64,000 nt of DNA from Candidatus Poribacteria bacterium (GTDB taxonomy: Bacteria; Poribacteria; WGA-4E; WGA-3G): assembly GCA_022819945.1 (NCBI GenBank), contig JAJEGI010000108.1:1-64000 (forward strand), read 5' to 3'. The position numbers and the translations under genes are program-made. Of the stretch, positions 55,461 to 64,000 are shown one piece after another; the stretch's first letter is position 1; each line of letters starts with the position of its first letter. Below the pieces are notes generated by a model. The model was not told where the DNA came from. It saw nothing but the letters and a program-made list of their open reading frames with translations, and did not search any database.

Positions 55461-56738
55461 ATGAAAATCTGTCTACTCACCCATACCTATCCCCGTTTTC
55501 CAAATGATACCACCGCCCCTTTTGTGGCATCGACTGCGGAGACGCTCCAGAAACAAGGTGTGGATGTCACCGTCCTGACCCCGGATACCCCGAAGTTCGC
55601 GAGGCCCCCTTTAGACCACGGCGTGAACCTACAGACGTATCGCTACTTTTTTCCAAGAAGGTTGCAGCAGCTCGGCTATTCCAACACCCTGATCAACGAT
55701 TGCAAACTGAAAAAATATGTCTATCTGCTGACACCTTTTTTATGCCTCTCGGGTATTTTTCATCTGTTCGGGTTGCATCGCAAGCACGGCTTTGATCTCA
55801 TTCACGCCCAGTGGCTTTTACCCAACGGTTTTATTGCGGCAGTGGTGTGTAAAATCTACAAACTCCCGCTAATCATTACGATGCAGGGGTCTGACATGCT
55901 TGTCGCCAAGCAGAACCCGTTTTTCAAAAGCGTCGCAAAGTGGACACTCCAACAGACTGCGATGGTCACAAGCGTGACCCCGACATTTCTACCGGAACTC
56001 GCAGCATTAGGTGTCCCCGAACCGAAGAGATGTGTCATCCCCAACGGTGTGGATCCGACGGCGTTTGCTTCGGTTGGCGAAAAAGAACGTGACAGCCTGC
56101 GCCTGCGAAAGCAGCTCTCCATTCCGAGCGACGCTGCCGTTATTTTCGCATTAGGGCGCGTGGTTTTGAAGAAGGGATTTGACCTCCTGATCCAGGCACT
56201 TCCTCTTGTCAAACAGAAGCACCCGAATGTCACACTGATCATCGGCGGCGATGGCACGGACCTTCAAAGACTCAAAGCCCTCTCGAAAGCCCTCGGTGTT
56301 TCAGGGGATGTGCGGTTCCCTGGCACGATAAATCGCACAGAGGTGCCCGCGTATTTCCATCTGTGCGATGTTTTTACACTCCCCGCAGTTTTTGATCCGA
56401 AAGGCAATGTGGATGGCTGTCCGAATGTGATACTCGAGGCAATGGCGTGTGGCAAACCCGTCGTCGCCTCTAACATCTCCGGCATCCCGATTGTTGTGAA
56501 AAATGGTGAAACCGGAATTTTAGTAGAAGCAAAGAACATTGCAGAATTAGCATCGGCACTCCTTGCGTTACTCACGGACACAGCGAAACGCGAACAGTTT
56601 GGACGTGCCGGGCGGCAGCGAGTTATCAACGAACTCACCTGGACTCAGATGACTCAACAATTCAAAGATATTTATAAACGTAGTCTGAATAACAATGCTG
56701 AAAATCCCTCAACTTTCCATCGTGATACCGGCGTATAA
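55461..56738 (+). CDS. Glycosyltransferase family 4 protein
   Basis: MKICLLTHTYPRFPNDTTAPFVASTAETL; FDLIHAQWLLPNGF; VIFALGRVVLKKGFDLLIQALPLV; GCPNVILEAMACGKPVVASNISGIPIVVKNGETGILV. Confidence 0.94.
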   Translation: MKICLLTHTYPRFPNDTTAPFVASTAETLQKQGVDVTVLTPDTPKFARPPLDHGVNLQTYRYFFPRRLQQLGYSNTLINDCKLKKYVYLLTPFLCLSGIFHLFGLHRKHGFDLIHAQWLLPNGFIAAVVCKIYKLPLIITMQGSDMLVAKQNPFFKSVAKWTLQQTAMVTSVTPTFLPELAALGVPEPKRCVIPNGVDPTAFASVGEKERDSLRLRKQLSIPSDAAVIFALGRVVLKKGFDLLIQALPLVKQKHPNVTLIIGGDGTDLQRLKALSKALGVSGDVRFPGTINRTEVPAYFHLCDVFTLPAVFDPKGNVDGCPNVILEAMACGKPVVASNISGIPIVVKNGETGILVEAKNIAELASALLALLTDTAKREQFGRAGRQRVINELTWTQMTQQFKDIYKRSLNNNAENPSTFHRDTGV

Positions 56739-57660
56739 CGAGTCAGAATCGCTGCCTGTTTTGTTGCAGCAGATCCAGGGAGTCCTAAAAACGTATGCCC
56801 TCTCTGCCGAAGTGATTTTTATCAACGATGGCAGCACGGATGCGACCGGAGAAGTCCTCAACGCACTTGCCGCAGAAGCCGCTCTGAGCGTTCACGTCAT
56901 CCATTTCAGACGCAACCGTGGCAAAGCCGCAGCACTCACTGCGGGGTTTCAAAAAGCATCCGGGGACATCGTCATCACCCTGGATGCTGACCTCCAAGAC
57001 GATCCCGCAGAGATACCGAAGCTCCTCGAAACGCTTGAAACGGGACACTATGATGTCGTGTCGGGGTGGAAGTACCCTCGCAAAGACCCCCTTGAAAAAC
57101 GCGTCTTCTCGTTTGTTTTTAACCGTATCACTGCGATGTTCACGGGGGTCAAACTCCACGACATGAATTGTGGCTTTAAGGCATATCGCGCCGAAGTGGT
57201 GAAAGAACTCTATCTTTACGGGGACTTACATCGGTATATTCCGATCTTGGCAGATCAGGCTGGCTTTTGCGTCGGTGAGGTGAAGGTCAAACACCACGAA
57301 CGCCGTTTTGGTGTCTCTAAATATGGGTTGAAGCGGATACCGAAAGGTTTCTTTGACCTACTCACGGTGCTCTTCCTCACCAAATACCTTAAAAGGCCCT
57401 TACACGTCTTCGGCACGATCGGAGGCATTGTTGCAGGAATCGGAGGGCTGATCGGGCTGTACCTTGCTATATTATGGGTCATAAAGGGCGGTATCGGCTT
57501 CCGCCCCCTGCTGATGTTGTCAGTTTTGATGGTGATTTTAGGGATGCAGTTCTTCTCTATTGGTTTATTGGGCGAACTGCTGATAGGGGCAATGTCTCGA
57601 CTCGAACGACGCTTGATGCAGAAAACTACAGATGAAAGCAAGGAGACTCCTGACAGATGA
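56695..57660 (+). CDS. Glycosyltransferase family 2 (polyprenyl-phosphate glycosyltransferase, DPM1/ArnC-like)
   Basis: LSIVIPAYNESESLPVLLQQI, VIFINDGSTDATGEVL, FRRNRGKAAALTAGFQKASGDIVITLDADLQDDPAEIPKLL, two C-terminal TMs. Confidence 0.94.
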   Translation: MLKIPQLSIVIPAYNESESLPVLLQQIQGVLKTYALSAEVIFINDGSTDATGEVLNALAAEAALSVHVIHFRRNRGKAAALTAGFQKASGDIVITLDADLQDDPAEIPKLLETLETGHYDVVSGWKYPRKDPLEKRVFSFVFNRITAMFTGVKLHDMNCGFKAYRAEVVKELYLYGDLHRYIPILADQAGFCVGEVKVKHHERRFGVSKYGLKRIPKGFFDLLTVLFLTKYLKRPLHVFGTIGGIVAGIGGLIGLYLAILWVIKGGIGFRPLLMLSVLMVILGMQFFSIGLLGELLIGAMSRLERRLMQKTTDESKETPDR

Positions 57661-58610
57661 GGCAGAAACGGTTGCTGCGGATCGGAAGATGGCTTCTGTC
57701 CGTCATGATTCTCTTGTATCTGATACAGCGACTTTACGAGTTACGGACAGAGCTCAGCGGAGAAGGTATCGCCTTGGTGTCTCCTTTCGGGTTGCTATCG
57801 TCTCTGATATTGCTACTCCTCTATAATAGCGTGCTGAGTCTTCCGTGGTTCTTCTGCTATCGGCGGGGGAGTGGAACGTCGATCGCCTTTCGATCCGGTT
57901 GGACATTTTTTCAACTTTCACAGTTGGGAAGGTATCTGCCAGGGAGGGTCGGGCAGTTCGTCTGGATGCTTTCCTTTTCTCGCCGTTTCGGTATAGAGAA
58001 AACTTCTGCGGTCCTCGCGACCTGCCTCCAACTCGCTTTTCAGTGCGGTTTGGGAGTCATCGTCGGTGTCGCTGTCTTGGGGTCCGCGAAGATATCGCCT
58101 TTGCACACTTTGGGGGGACATTTGGAGATGGTAGGAAAGGGAATACGCCTCGGCGGCATCGTCATCGTGGGCATCGTCATCGTGGGCCTGGGGGTGGGAG
58201 CGTTTCTGTATAGGCGACACATCGCTGCGGCAGTCCCGCATCTGAAAAAGTTGTTCCGTGCGATGTTTTTGGTTCGGCTTATAGGTCTATATATTTTGCT
58301 TTGGGGGCTTTTGGGTATCGCCTTTTTTCTATTCATCAGAGGTTTCTCTCCTGTCTCCACCTCTCAACTTTTTCGGGTAACGGGTATTTATGCCATCGCA
58401 TGGAGCTTCGGATTTCTCAGTGTTGTAACCCCCAGCGGGTTGGGCGTTCGGGAGGGTGTTTTAAGTCTGCTACTGACAAGTGTCTTGCCCCCTGCGACCG
58501 CGACGTTGATCGCGCTCCTGTCACGACTCTGGACGCTGAGTGCTGAACTTCTTATTGGAGGTGTTGCCTTTGGACTTTCTCTCAGGCAGAGACGTATACA
58601 ACACACTTAA
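57657..58610 (+). CDS. Lysylphosphatidylglycerol synthase TM-domain / flippase-like (UPF0104) protein
   Basis: Polytopic; FFQLSQLGRYLPGRVGQFVWMLSFSRRFGIEKTSAVLATCLQLAF; SFGFLSVVTPSGLGVREGVLSLLL. Confidence 0.82.
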   Translation: MRQKRLLRIGRWLLSVMILLYLIQRLYELRTELSGEGIALVSPFGLLSSLILLLLYNSVLSLPWFFCYRRGSGTSIAFRSGWTFFQLSQLGRYLPGRVGQFVWMLSFSRRFGIEKTSAVLATCLQLAFQCGLGVIVGVAVLGSAKISPLHTLGGHLEMVGKGIRLGGIVIVGIVIVGLGVGAFLYRRHIAAAVPHLKKLFRAMFLVRLIGLYILLWGLLGIAFFLFIRGFSPVSTSQLFRVTGIYAIAWSFGFLSVVTPSGLGVREGVLSLLLTSVLPPATATLIALLSRLWTLSAELLIGGVAFGLSLRQRRIQHT

Positions 58611-59361
58611 GAGGGACATCAAAACGCGCGTGCTGCGGCATCTGTCAAAAAGGAGGCATCGCGGCACCGGGGGCGTTACACAGACGACTGAACATCCCCC
58701 ACGCGTTTTTGTCGAAATTGGTACAGGACATAGCGCGGAATGGACATACCTCGTCCGAGACGATTGGCGAGACATTGCCCGCAGCAAACAACGAACGAAC
58801 CGATTGCGGGCACTCCCTGAACCGTGGCTCTCTGAGCCAGGGAAATGGCACGGCTATTTGGTGGAAGGACATCCCGGTAACTTCTCTGCGTTGGTTGAGA
58901 AAACCTTAGCAGACAAGCACCTCCGCCCGTTTCTGCCCCGTCTCACCTTCATCAACGCTGCAATTAGCGCGGAAACGTCACATTTTACCACGATGGGGTT
59001 GGAAACAGGGCCTCTCAAAGGACTTTTTGTCAACCGATTCGCTTTGAAAGAGGCAGCACCTTTTCATTCGGGTGTTGTTGAGAACACAGTGGATTTCGGG
59101 GTTTTTACCGTATCACTTCAGACATTGCTTGACGCGATCGGACAGGAACAGATTGACATCTTACGGATGGATGTTGAAGGTGCAGAAGTGCCGATTTTCA
59201 AAACGTATCCGTTTCATATCAAACCGTGTTTGCTCAGTGTAGAATGTCACTCAGAAACAGGGGAGACGCTCGTGAGACACATATTGGAGAAACAGGGGTA
59301 CCAGATGGATGTAGAAAATGCTGAGGAACTCCGAGGCGCGCTGAAGAGAAACGATCCGTAG
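58540..59361 (+). CDS. FkbM family methyltransferase
   Basis: RVFVEIGTGHSAEWTYLV; LVEGHPGNFSALVEKTLADKHLRPFLPRLTFINAAIS; LQTLLDAIGQEQIDILRMDVEGAEVPIFKTYPF. Confidence 0.85.
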   Translation: MLNFLLEVLPLDFLSGRDVYNTLKRDIKTRVLRHLSKRRHRGTGGVTQTTEHPPRVFVEIGTGHSAEWTYLVRDDWRDIARSKQRTNRLRALPEPWLSEPGKWHGYLVEGHPGNFSALVEKTLADKHLRPFLPRLTFINAAISAETSHFTTMGLETGPLKGLFVNRFALKEAAPFHSGVVENTVDFGVFTVSLQTLLDAIGQEQIDILRMDVEGAEVPIFKTYPFHIKPCLLSVECHSETGETLVRHILEKQGYQMDVENAEELRGALKRNDP

Positions 59362-59396
59362 AGTAAACACATTCGCAAATCAAAACACCCAAACTC

Positions 59397-59900
59397 ATGG
59401 CTAAAAATTACCTAAAACCGCTTCTCCTCATCCCCGTCATTGTGTGTTCCCGGCTCTCCGGTTTCTTATTGACCCGGACACACACGCCTGCGGGAGAGAC
59501 TCCGAGGGAAAACAGCCGCCCCGCTCTACAGATATGGGCAACACGAAACTGGGGACAAAGCAGACACACACGCCCGCAAGACTCCCTGACGCAGTTTCAA
59601 GAGACGGATTTCTACCGCACGATCATTGACAACAATCTCTTTCGTCCGCTGGGTTGGACACCGCCGCGTCCGATTGAACCCTATCGCTTGCTTGGAACCA
59701 TCATCCCCACAGACGAAAAGACTCCTCCGAAAGCCATCATCCAAAACACTATAGGAAATCAGACATACATCGTCACTATCGGCGATGCACTTGACACCGA
59801 CACCTACGTTACCGACATCCAAACCAAGCACGTCACGCTCAAAAAGAACGGGCAACAGAGGCAGCTGACACTCAAAAGCAGTTTCCTCCAGCGTCGGTGA
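59397..59900 (+). CDS. GspC-like membrane protein, copy B (paralogue of 53164-53715)
   Basis: FYRTIIDNNLFRPLGWTPPRPIEPYRLLGTIIPTDEKTPPKAIIQNTIGNQTYIVTIGDALDTDTYVTDIQTKHVTLKKNGQQRQLTL. Confidence 0.75.
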   Translation: MAKNYLKPLLLIPVIVCSRLSGFLLTRTHTPAGETPRENSRPALQIWATRNWGQSRHTRPQDSLTQFQETDFYRTIIDNNLFRPLGWTPPRPIEPYRLLGTIIPTDEKTPPKAIIQNTIGNQTYIVTIGDALDTDTYVTDIQTKHVTLKKNGQQRQLTLKSSFLQRR

Positions 59901-60116
59901 TGTCAATCCGAGGCGGATCCCTTCAGAAAAATATCGGTTAGCGCAGAACTATCCAATTTTAAGAATTTATTGGTATCACGTCTTTTTTTAGGATCCGGTG
60001 TGGTTAGGAAACCGCGAAGAAACACCCATAGGTGTCAATTTAGGGATTTTCGCTAACATTTTCCGCGCAGATTCGTGCTGTTACTTGGTACTTCGGTTAT
60101 GTCCGCCCTCGGTTAG

Positions 60117-60317
60117 ATGCCGAGCCTGTCCGGGTATATAAGCCTGTACAACCCACGTAAAAAGCTGAAGGGACTACCTACTGAAACACAACGCGAATTT
60201 TCTGCGCTTTTACTATCAACAGTATCCACAGAGATGGAATCCTTAGAGGAAGCCGAAAAATTACAGAATCGGATGTCAGAATTACTCCGCACACATGGGG
60301 TTCAACTGCCCGATTAA
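60117..60317 (+). CDS. Small hypothetical protein
   Basis: 66-aa ORF MPSLSGYISLYNPRKKLKGLPTETQREFSALLLSTVSTEMESLEEAEKLQNRMSELLRTHGVQLPD; no antisense competitor. Confidence 0.4.
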   Translation: MPSLSGYISLYNPRKKLKGLPTETQREFSALLLSTVSTEMESLEEAEKLQNRMSELLRTHGVQLPD

Positions 60318-60387
60318 GGCACCCCTTGGGGAAAGATACCTATCTTCACAATGACAAAAGCTTTATATCCCCAATTCCGATAAAATC

Positions 60388-60417
60388 TTGACAACGGCAC
60401 TCCATGTCAACTATAAT
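60388..60417 (+). promoter_or_regulatory. Sigma70-type promoter upstream of ribokinase
   Basis: TTGACA (60388-60393), 18-nt spacer, TATAAT (60412-60417). Confidence 0.7.
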
Positions 60418-60455
60418 TGTCCAAAATCGTTAAAAGAAATTAGGAGTCAGTTGCG

Positions 60456-61400
60456 ATGAACCACGCAACACCGAAAGTTACCGTCGTTGGCAGCCTGAAT
60501 ATTGATCTGGTGTGCCACGCAACTCGGAGACCCGATAAAGGCGAAACGCTTATCGGTGATGCTTTTGATATTTTTACAGGCGGGAAAGGATTTAATCAGG
60601 CAACCGCTGCAGCACGGTTAGGTGCCGAAGTTACGCTTGTCGGAAGTGTCGGTGCGGACCCATTTGCCGAGATACTACTCACCGCAGTAGAAAATGAACA
60701 TATTAACAGCAGGTTTGTCACAAAACGTACAGACATCGGGACAGGCGTCGCGACGATTGTCATTGAACCCGATGGCGACAACAGTATTATCGTCGTGCCA
60801 CGCGCAAATATGGCACTCACGACTGCTGATATACATGCTGCCGTCGATTGCATCGCAGACGCAGATGTACTTCTCTTACAATTGGAGACTCCGATTGCGG
60901 CATCCGAACACGCCGCAGCCATTGCGAAGCAACACGGTACAACGGTGGTGTTAAATCCTGCACCTGCGCAACCGTTGCCGGATAGCCTTTTGGGATTTGT
61001 CGATATTCTTACGCCGAACCAATCCGAAACAGAATTGCTGTCGGGAATGAAGGTTAGCAGCCACGAAGAGGCACACCGCGCGGCGGAGGTGTTGCGTGCC
61101 CGTATGGTAGCTACCGAAAACGCTGCCGTCGTGCTAACCCTCGGCGCACAAGGCGCATTGATATTGACAGAAACGACATCCCAACAGGTACCCGCGCTGC
61201 CCGTTGGACCTATAGATACCACAGGTGCAGGCGATGCATTTTGTGGTGCCCTCGCGACTGCCTTGGCAAGCGGTGAAACCTTACGTCCAGCAGTTGCGTT
61301 CGCAAATGCCGCGGGTGCAGCGGCAGTCACTGTCATCGGTGCAACACCTTCTATGCCGACACGCGCGAAAATTGAACGTCTATTAGAATCCGAAAAATAA
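60456..61400 (+). CDS. rbsK: Ribokinase (PfkB family)
   Basis: VVGSLNIDLVCHATRRPDKGETLIGDAFDIFTGGKGFNQATAAARLGAEVTLVGSVGAD; GPIDTTGAGDAFCGALATALASG. Confidence 0.92.
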   Translation: MNHATPKVTVVGSLNIDLVCHATRRPDKGETLIGDAFDIFTGGKGFNQATAAARLGAEVTLVGSVGADPFAEILLTAVENEHINSRFVTKRTDIGTGVATIVIEPDGDNSIIVVPRANMALTTADIHAAVDCIADADVLLLQLETPIAASEHAAAIAKQHGTTVVLNPAPAQPLPDSLLGFVDILTPNQSETELLSGMKVSSHEEAHRAAEVLRARMVATENAAVVLTLGAQGALILTETTSQQVPALPVGPIDTTGAGDAFCGALATALASGETLRPAVAFANAAGAAAVTVIGATPSMPTRAKIERLLESEK

Positions 61401-61450
61401 AATATTAGGATAGAAAATCGCATTTTACAGTCTACCAAAAGGAAAATAAA

Positions 61451-64000
61451 ATGAAAAAAATAGTGTTAAATCCCATATTTATATCGCTAATTGTAGGTTT
61501 AATATTCAATACCTCTTTTTCACAAGTCACTATAGCAGCGGAAAAATGGGAAAAGAACATAAGAAAAGACTTCGCAAAAGTCCTGCAAGAGAAGAAAAAG
61601 CCCGCCGAGAAACACCGCGAATTCATCCTCAAATGGCAGAAACAAGGACGAATTTCCACACTCCTGACCCTTTATGACACAGAAAAAGGGAACCGCCAAG
61701 CACAGCAGTCATCCGCCCCTGCAATGGAGGCTGCGTTTTACTACGGTTTAGGCTACGTACACGCCCTTGAGGCTACGAAATCCGGTGAAACGTTTGATAC
61801 AGCCATCACTTACCTACAACACGCCCTTGAAATTGAGCCGGACCAGTTCTGGGCGCATTTCAATCTCGGTGGAATTCATCAACAACAAGGCAAAGATGAA
61901 TTGGCACTTTCGGAATTTGAGGCTTGCGCCCGCTTAAACCCGAACTACTACCCAGTTTACTATCGCATAGGCGAAATTCACTTAAAACAACAGCGTTACA
62001 CAGAGGCACTCCAAGCCTTTCACACTGCGCGAGAGTTAAACCGGAAATGGGAATATCCACAATACGGTATCGGCTTAGTCTACTTCGCCCAAGGTGAGAT
62101 GGACCGCGCTCGAGAAATGTTTGAAAATATTACGCAGCAAAAGAAAAAGTTCGCACCCGCTTACTTCAAACTTGGACAGGTCCTTGCTACACAAGGATTT
62201 TTCGACGATGCGCTGGAAGAGTACACTAAAGGATCTCAGTATCAAGACTACTCAGGACAGGGACTTTACGAGTTGGCGGTTATCTTTAATGAAAAAGGCA
62301 ATACGGATGGCGCGATCCAACTCTATCAACGCACAATTGCGGCTGAACCGACCCATGCACAATCGCATTTTGCACTCGGAGAAATCTTCTATACCAATGG
62401 AGATACCGAGACAGCACTACACCATTATCAACAAGCATTGTCTCTCACGCCAAGCCTCAAGGACACTTTCTATGAACCGTTGGAACCTTACTTCGCAGGG
62501 TTGATTACACCCCAGCAAGCGATGCCAATTTTAGAGAAAGCCATGTTCGTCCTTCCCGATGATCCGCGCTCCTACTTTTATGCAGGCACCGTTGAAGCCG
62601 ATGCAGGTAACTCCGAAAAAGCCATCCAACATTATGAGAAAACGCTTGAAATTATCGAAACGGACACAAGCTATCTGCAACTCGAACTCCACTTGGGAAA
62701 TTTCAATGATGTCCACTTCAAACTCGGTGAACTTCATCACCAACAAGGGGATGTGGATACAGCGATAGGCTACTTTAAACGGGCATTGGCGTTAAACCCA
62801 GAGTTGGCAGATAGATTTATCACACAAGGACAACGCGCTTTCGATGAAGAAAAATACCAGGATGCTATCGAACCGCTGAATATACACCTTCTACTATTTC
62901 CTGAAGATGTTAGTGCTACCTATCTCCTCGGACAAAGCTACGAGGCAAGCGGTCATACAGACAGCGCGATTACCTTTTATCAACGCACTCTGGTATTAGA
63001 CTCACAACGACCAGATGTACTTTTTAAAATGGTCCACATTTATAGAGGGCGCGAAGCACATCAACAGGCAGTTGATACCCTACAGCGGCTTATTGAGATC
63101 GCGCCTGAAACTACTGAAGCACACTACCTATTGGCACTGTCTTATCTTTCGCTACAGCAGCCTAATGAGGCTTTACCTGAATTTCTCGAAACGATTCGGT
63201 TAAGCCCAGACGATGTCGCAGCGCATTATCACGCGGCAATCTTGTTTGAACAGAAGGACGAGATAGATAACGCAATCGTGCATTACGAGAAAACCATCGC
63301 GCTTGATACAACACTGCTTGAAAACGACATAGGACGTAGTTTGCAAACCCCCTTGCCAGGTGTTGAAGCAACAGAAACGGAACCCTTTTTCCGTCTCGGT
63401 GCAATCTATCGTCAACGTAACGACGAAGATAACATTATCCGCGTTTATCAACCCGCATTGGAGATCGAACCTGCGCACCCGGAACTCCATCATCTCCTCG
63501 CCGTTATCTTTGAGAAACGGGACGAACGTGAGAACGCAATTCGGTACTACGGGTTGGCGAACCAGTACAACCCCGATAAGTTCGACTGGCACTACAGTTA
63601 CGCACGCCTACTTGATCGACACGCTGAAACACTCGGAGACGATTATCACAAACATGCGGAAATGGCAGTTAAGGAATACACCGCAACTATTGCCTTGAAT
63701 CCAAGCTATGTGGATGCTTACTTCTACCGTGGAATGCTCACGCTTCGCTATAGACAGATAGGCAAAACGCTTTATCGTTACAGCCAAATTTTAGAGGATT
63801 TCAAACAGGTCGCTGAACTCCAACCCAGAAACCGTGAGGCAAATTATAATATCGGCGTACTTTATCTTGAAATCGACCGGCATCAACTTGCAAAAGAGGC
63901 CTTTAAAGGTATGCTCTCTTATGCACCAAAATACAGGGGGATCCATCTACATCTCGGCAAAATCGCAGAATGGGAACAGGCTTGGAAGGAGGCGATCAAA
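61451..64000 (+). CDS. Large tetratricopeptide repeat protein, 3' end outside window (absent from supplied ORF track)
   Basis: Frame open from ATG 61451 (MKKIVLNPIFISLIVGLIFNTSFSQ signal peptide) to the edge; TPR units e.g. YLQHALEIEPDQFWAHFNLGGIHQQQGKDELALSEFEACARLNPNYYPVYYRIGEIHLKQ. Confidence 0.92.
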   Translation, partial: MKKIVLNPIFISLIVGLIFNTSFSQVTIAAEKWEKNIRKDFAKVLQEKKKPAEKHREFILKWQKQGRISTLLTLYDTEKGNRQAQQSSAPAMEAAFYYGLGYVHALEATKSGETFDTAITYLQHALEIEPDQFWAHFNLGGIHQQQGKDELALSEFEACARLNPNYYPVYYRIGEIHLKQQRYTEALQAFHTARELNRKWEYPQYGIGLVYFAQGEMDRAREMFENITQQKKKFAPAYFKLGQVLATQGFFDDALEEYTKGSQYQDYSGQGLYELAVIFNEKGNTDGAIQLYQRTIAAEPTHAQSHFALGEIFYTNGDTETALHHYQQALSLTPSLKDTFYEPLEPYFAGLITPQQAMPILEKAMFVLPDDPRSYFYAGTVEADAGNSEKAIQHYEKTLEIIETDTSYLQLELHLGNFNDVHFKLGELHHQQGDVDTAIGYFKRALALNPELADRFITQGQRAFDEEKYQDAIEPLNIHLLLFPEDVSATYLLGQSYEASGHTDSAITFYQRTLVLDSQRPDVLFKMVHIYRGREAHQQAVDTLQRLIEIAPETTEAHYLLALSYLSLQQPNEALPEFLETIRLSPDDVAAHYHAAILFEQKDEIDNAIVHYEKTIALDTTLLENDIGRSLQTPLPGVEATETEPFFRLGAIYRQRNDEDNIIRVYQPALEIEPAHPELHHLLAVIFEKRDERENAIRYYGLANQYNPDKFDWHYSYARLLDRHAETLGDDYHKHAEMAVKEYTATIALNPSYVDAYFYRGMLTLRYRQIGKTLYRYSQILEDFKQVAELQPRNREANYNIGVLYLEIDRHQLAKEAFKGMLSYAPKYRGIHLHLGKIAEWEQAWKEAIK

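Noticed and set aside
60596-61438. 280-aa minus-strand ORF opposite ribokinase
   Set aside because: The plus-strand frame is an unmistakable PfkB ribokinase; the antisense is Ala/Ser-rich shadow.

Overview
This 64 kb bacterial window looks like Candidatus Poribacteria or a similar sponge/marine lineage. That is an inference from gene content: many Gfo/Idh/MocA oxidoreductases, PhyH dioxygenases, enolase-superfamily dehydratases and DUF1080-like proteins. Backbone genes include partial proA, an NtrC-type regulator, tRNA-Leu(UAA), initiator tRNA-fMet, a CAU tRNA next to tilS-hpt, a cytochrome c, an LysM/M23 peptidase overlapping a barrel-plus-transglycosylase fusion, tandem LivK-like binding proteins, a DUF1854/ABC-exporter pair, an NhaC-type antiporter, rbsK and a TPR protein running off the 3' edge. 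The accessory regions are more interesting. (1) A type III restriction-modification locus (1.8-10.3 kb) has mod and res separated by about 4 kb, holding an unknown gene, a HEPN-like gene, a RAYT transposase and a small ORF. The RAYT carries its own 59-bp REP/BIME-like unit upstream, inside its coding sequence and across its stop codon. (2) A decayed DUF4011/DUF3320 helicase is truncated and fused to an IS630-type fragment, next to a DUF433/DUF5615 toxin-antitoxin pair and a relic gene tail. (3) A solo TnpB (IS1341-like) element is bounded by TTGAC on both sides, with a readable predicted guide. (4) A glycan cassette (PMT, GT4, GT2, flippase-like, FkbM) is bracketed by two paralogous GspC-like genes and preceded by a frameshifted sigma-factor gene. 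(5) Several uncatalogued intergenic repeats and MITE-like palindromes are present. All family assignments come from reading motifs by eye; no searches were run.
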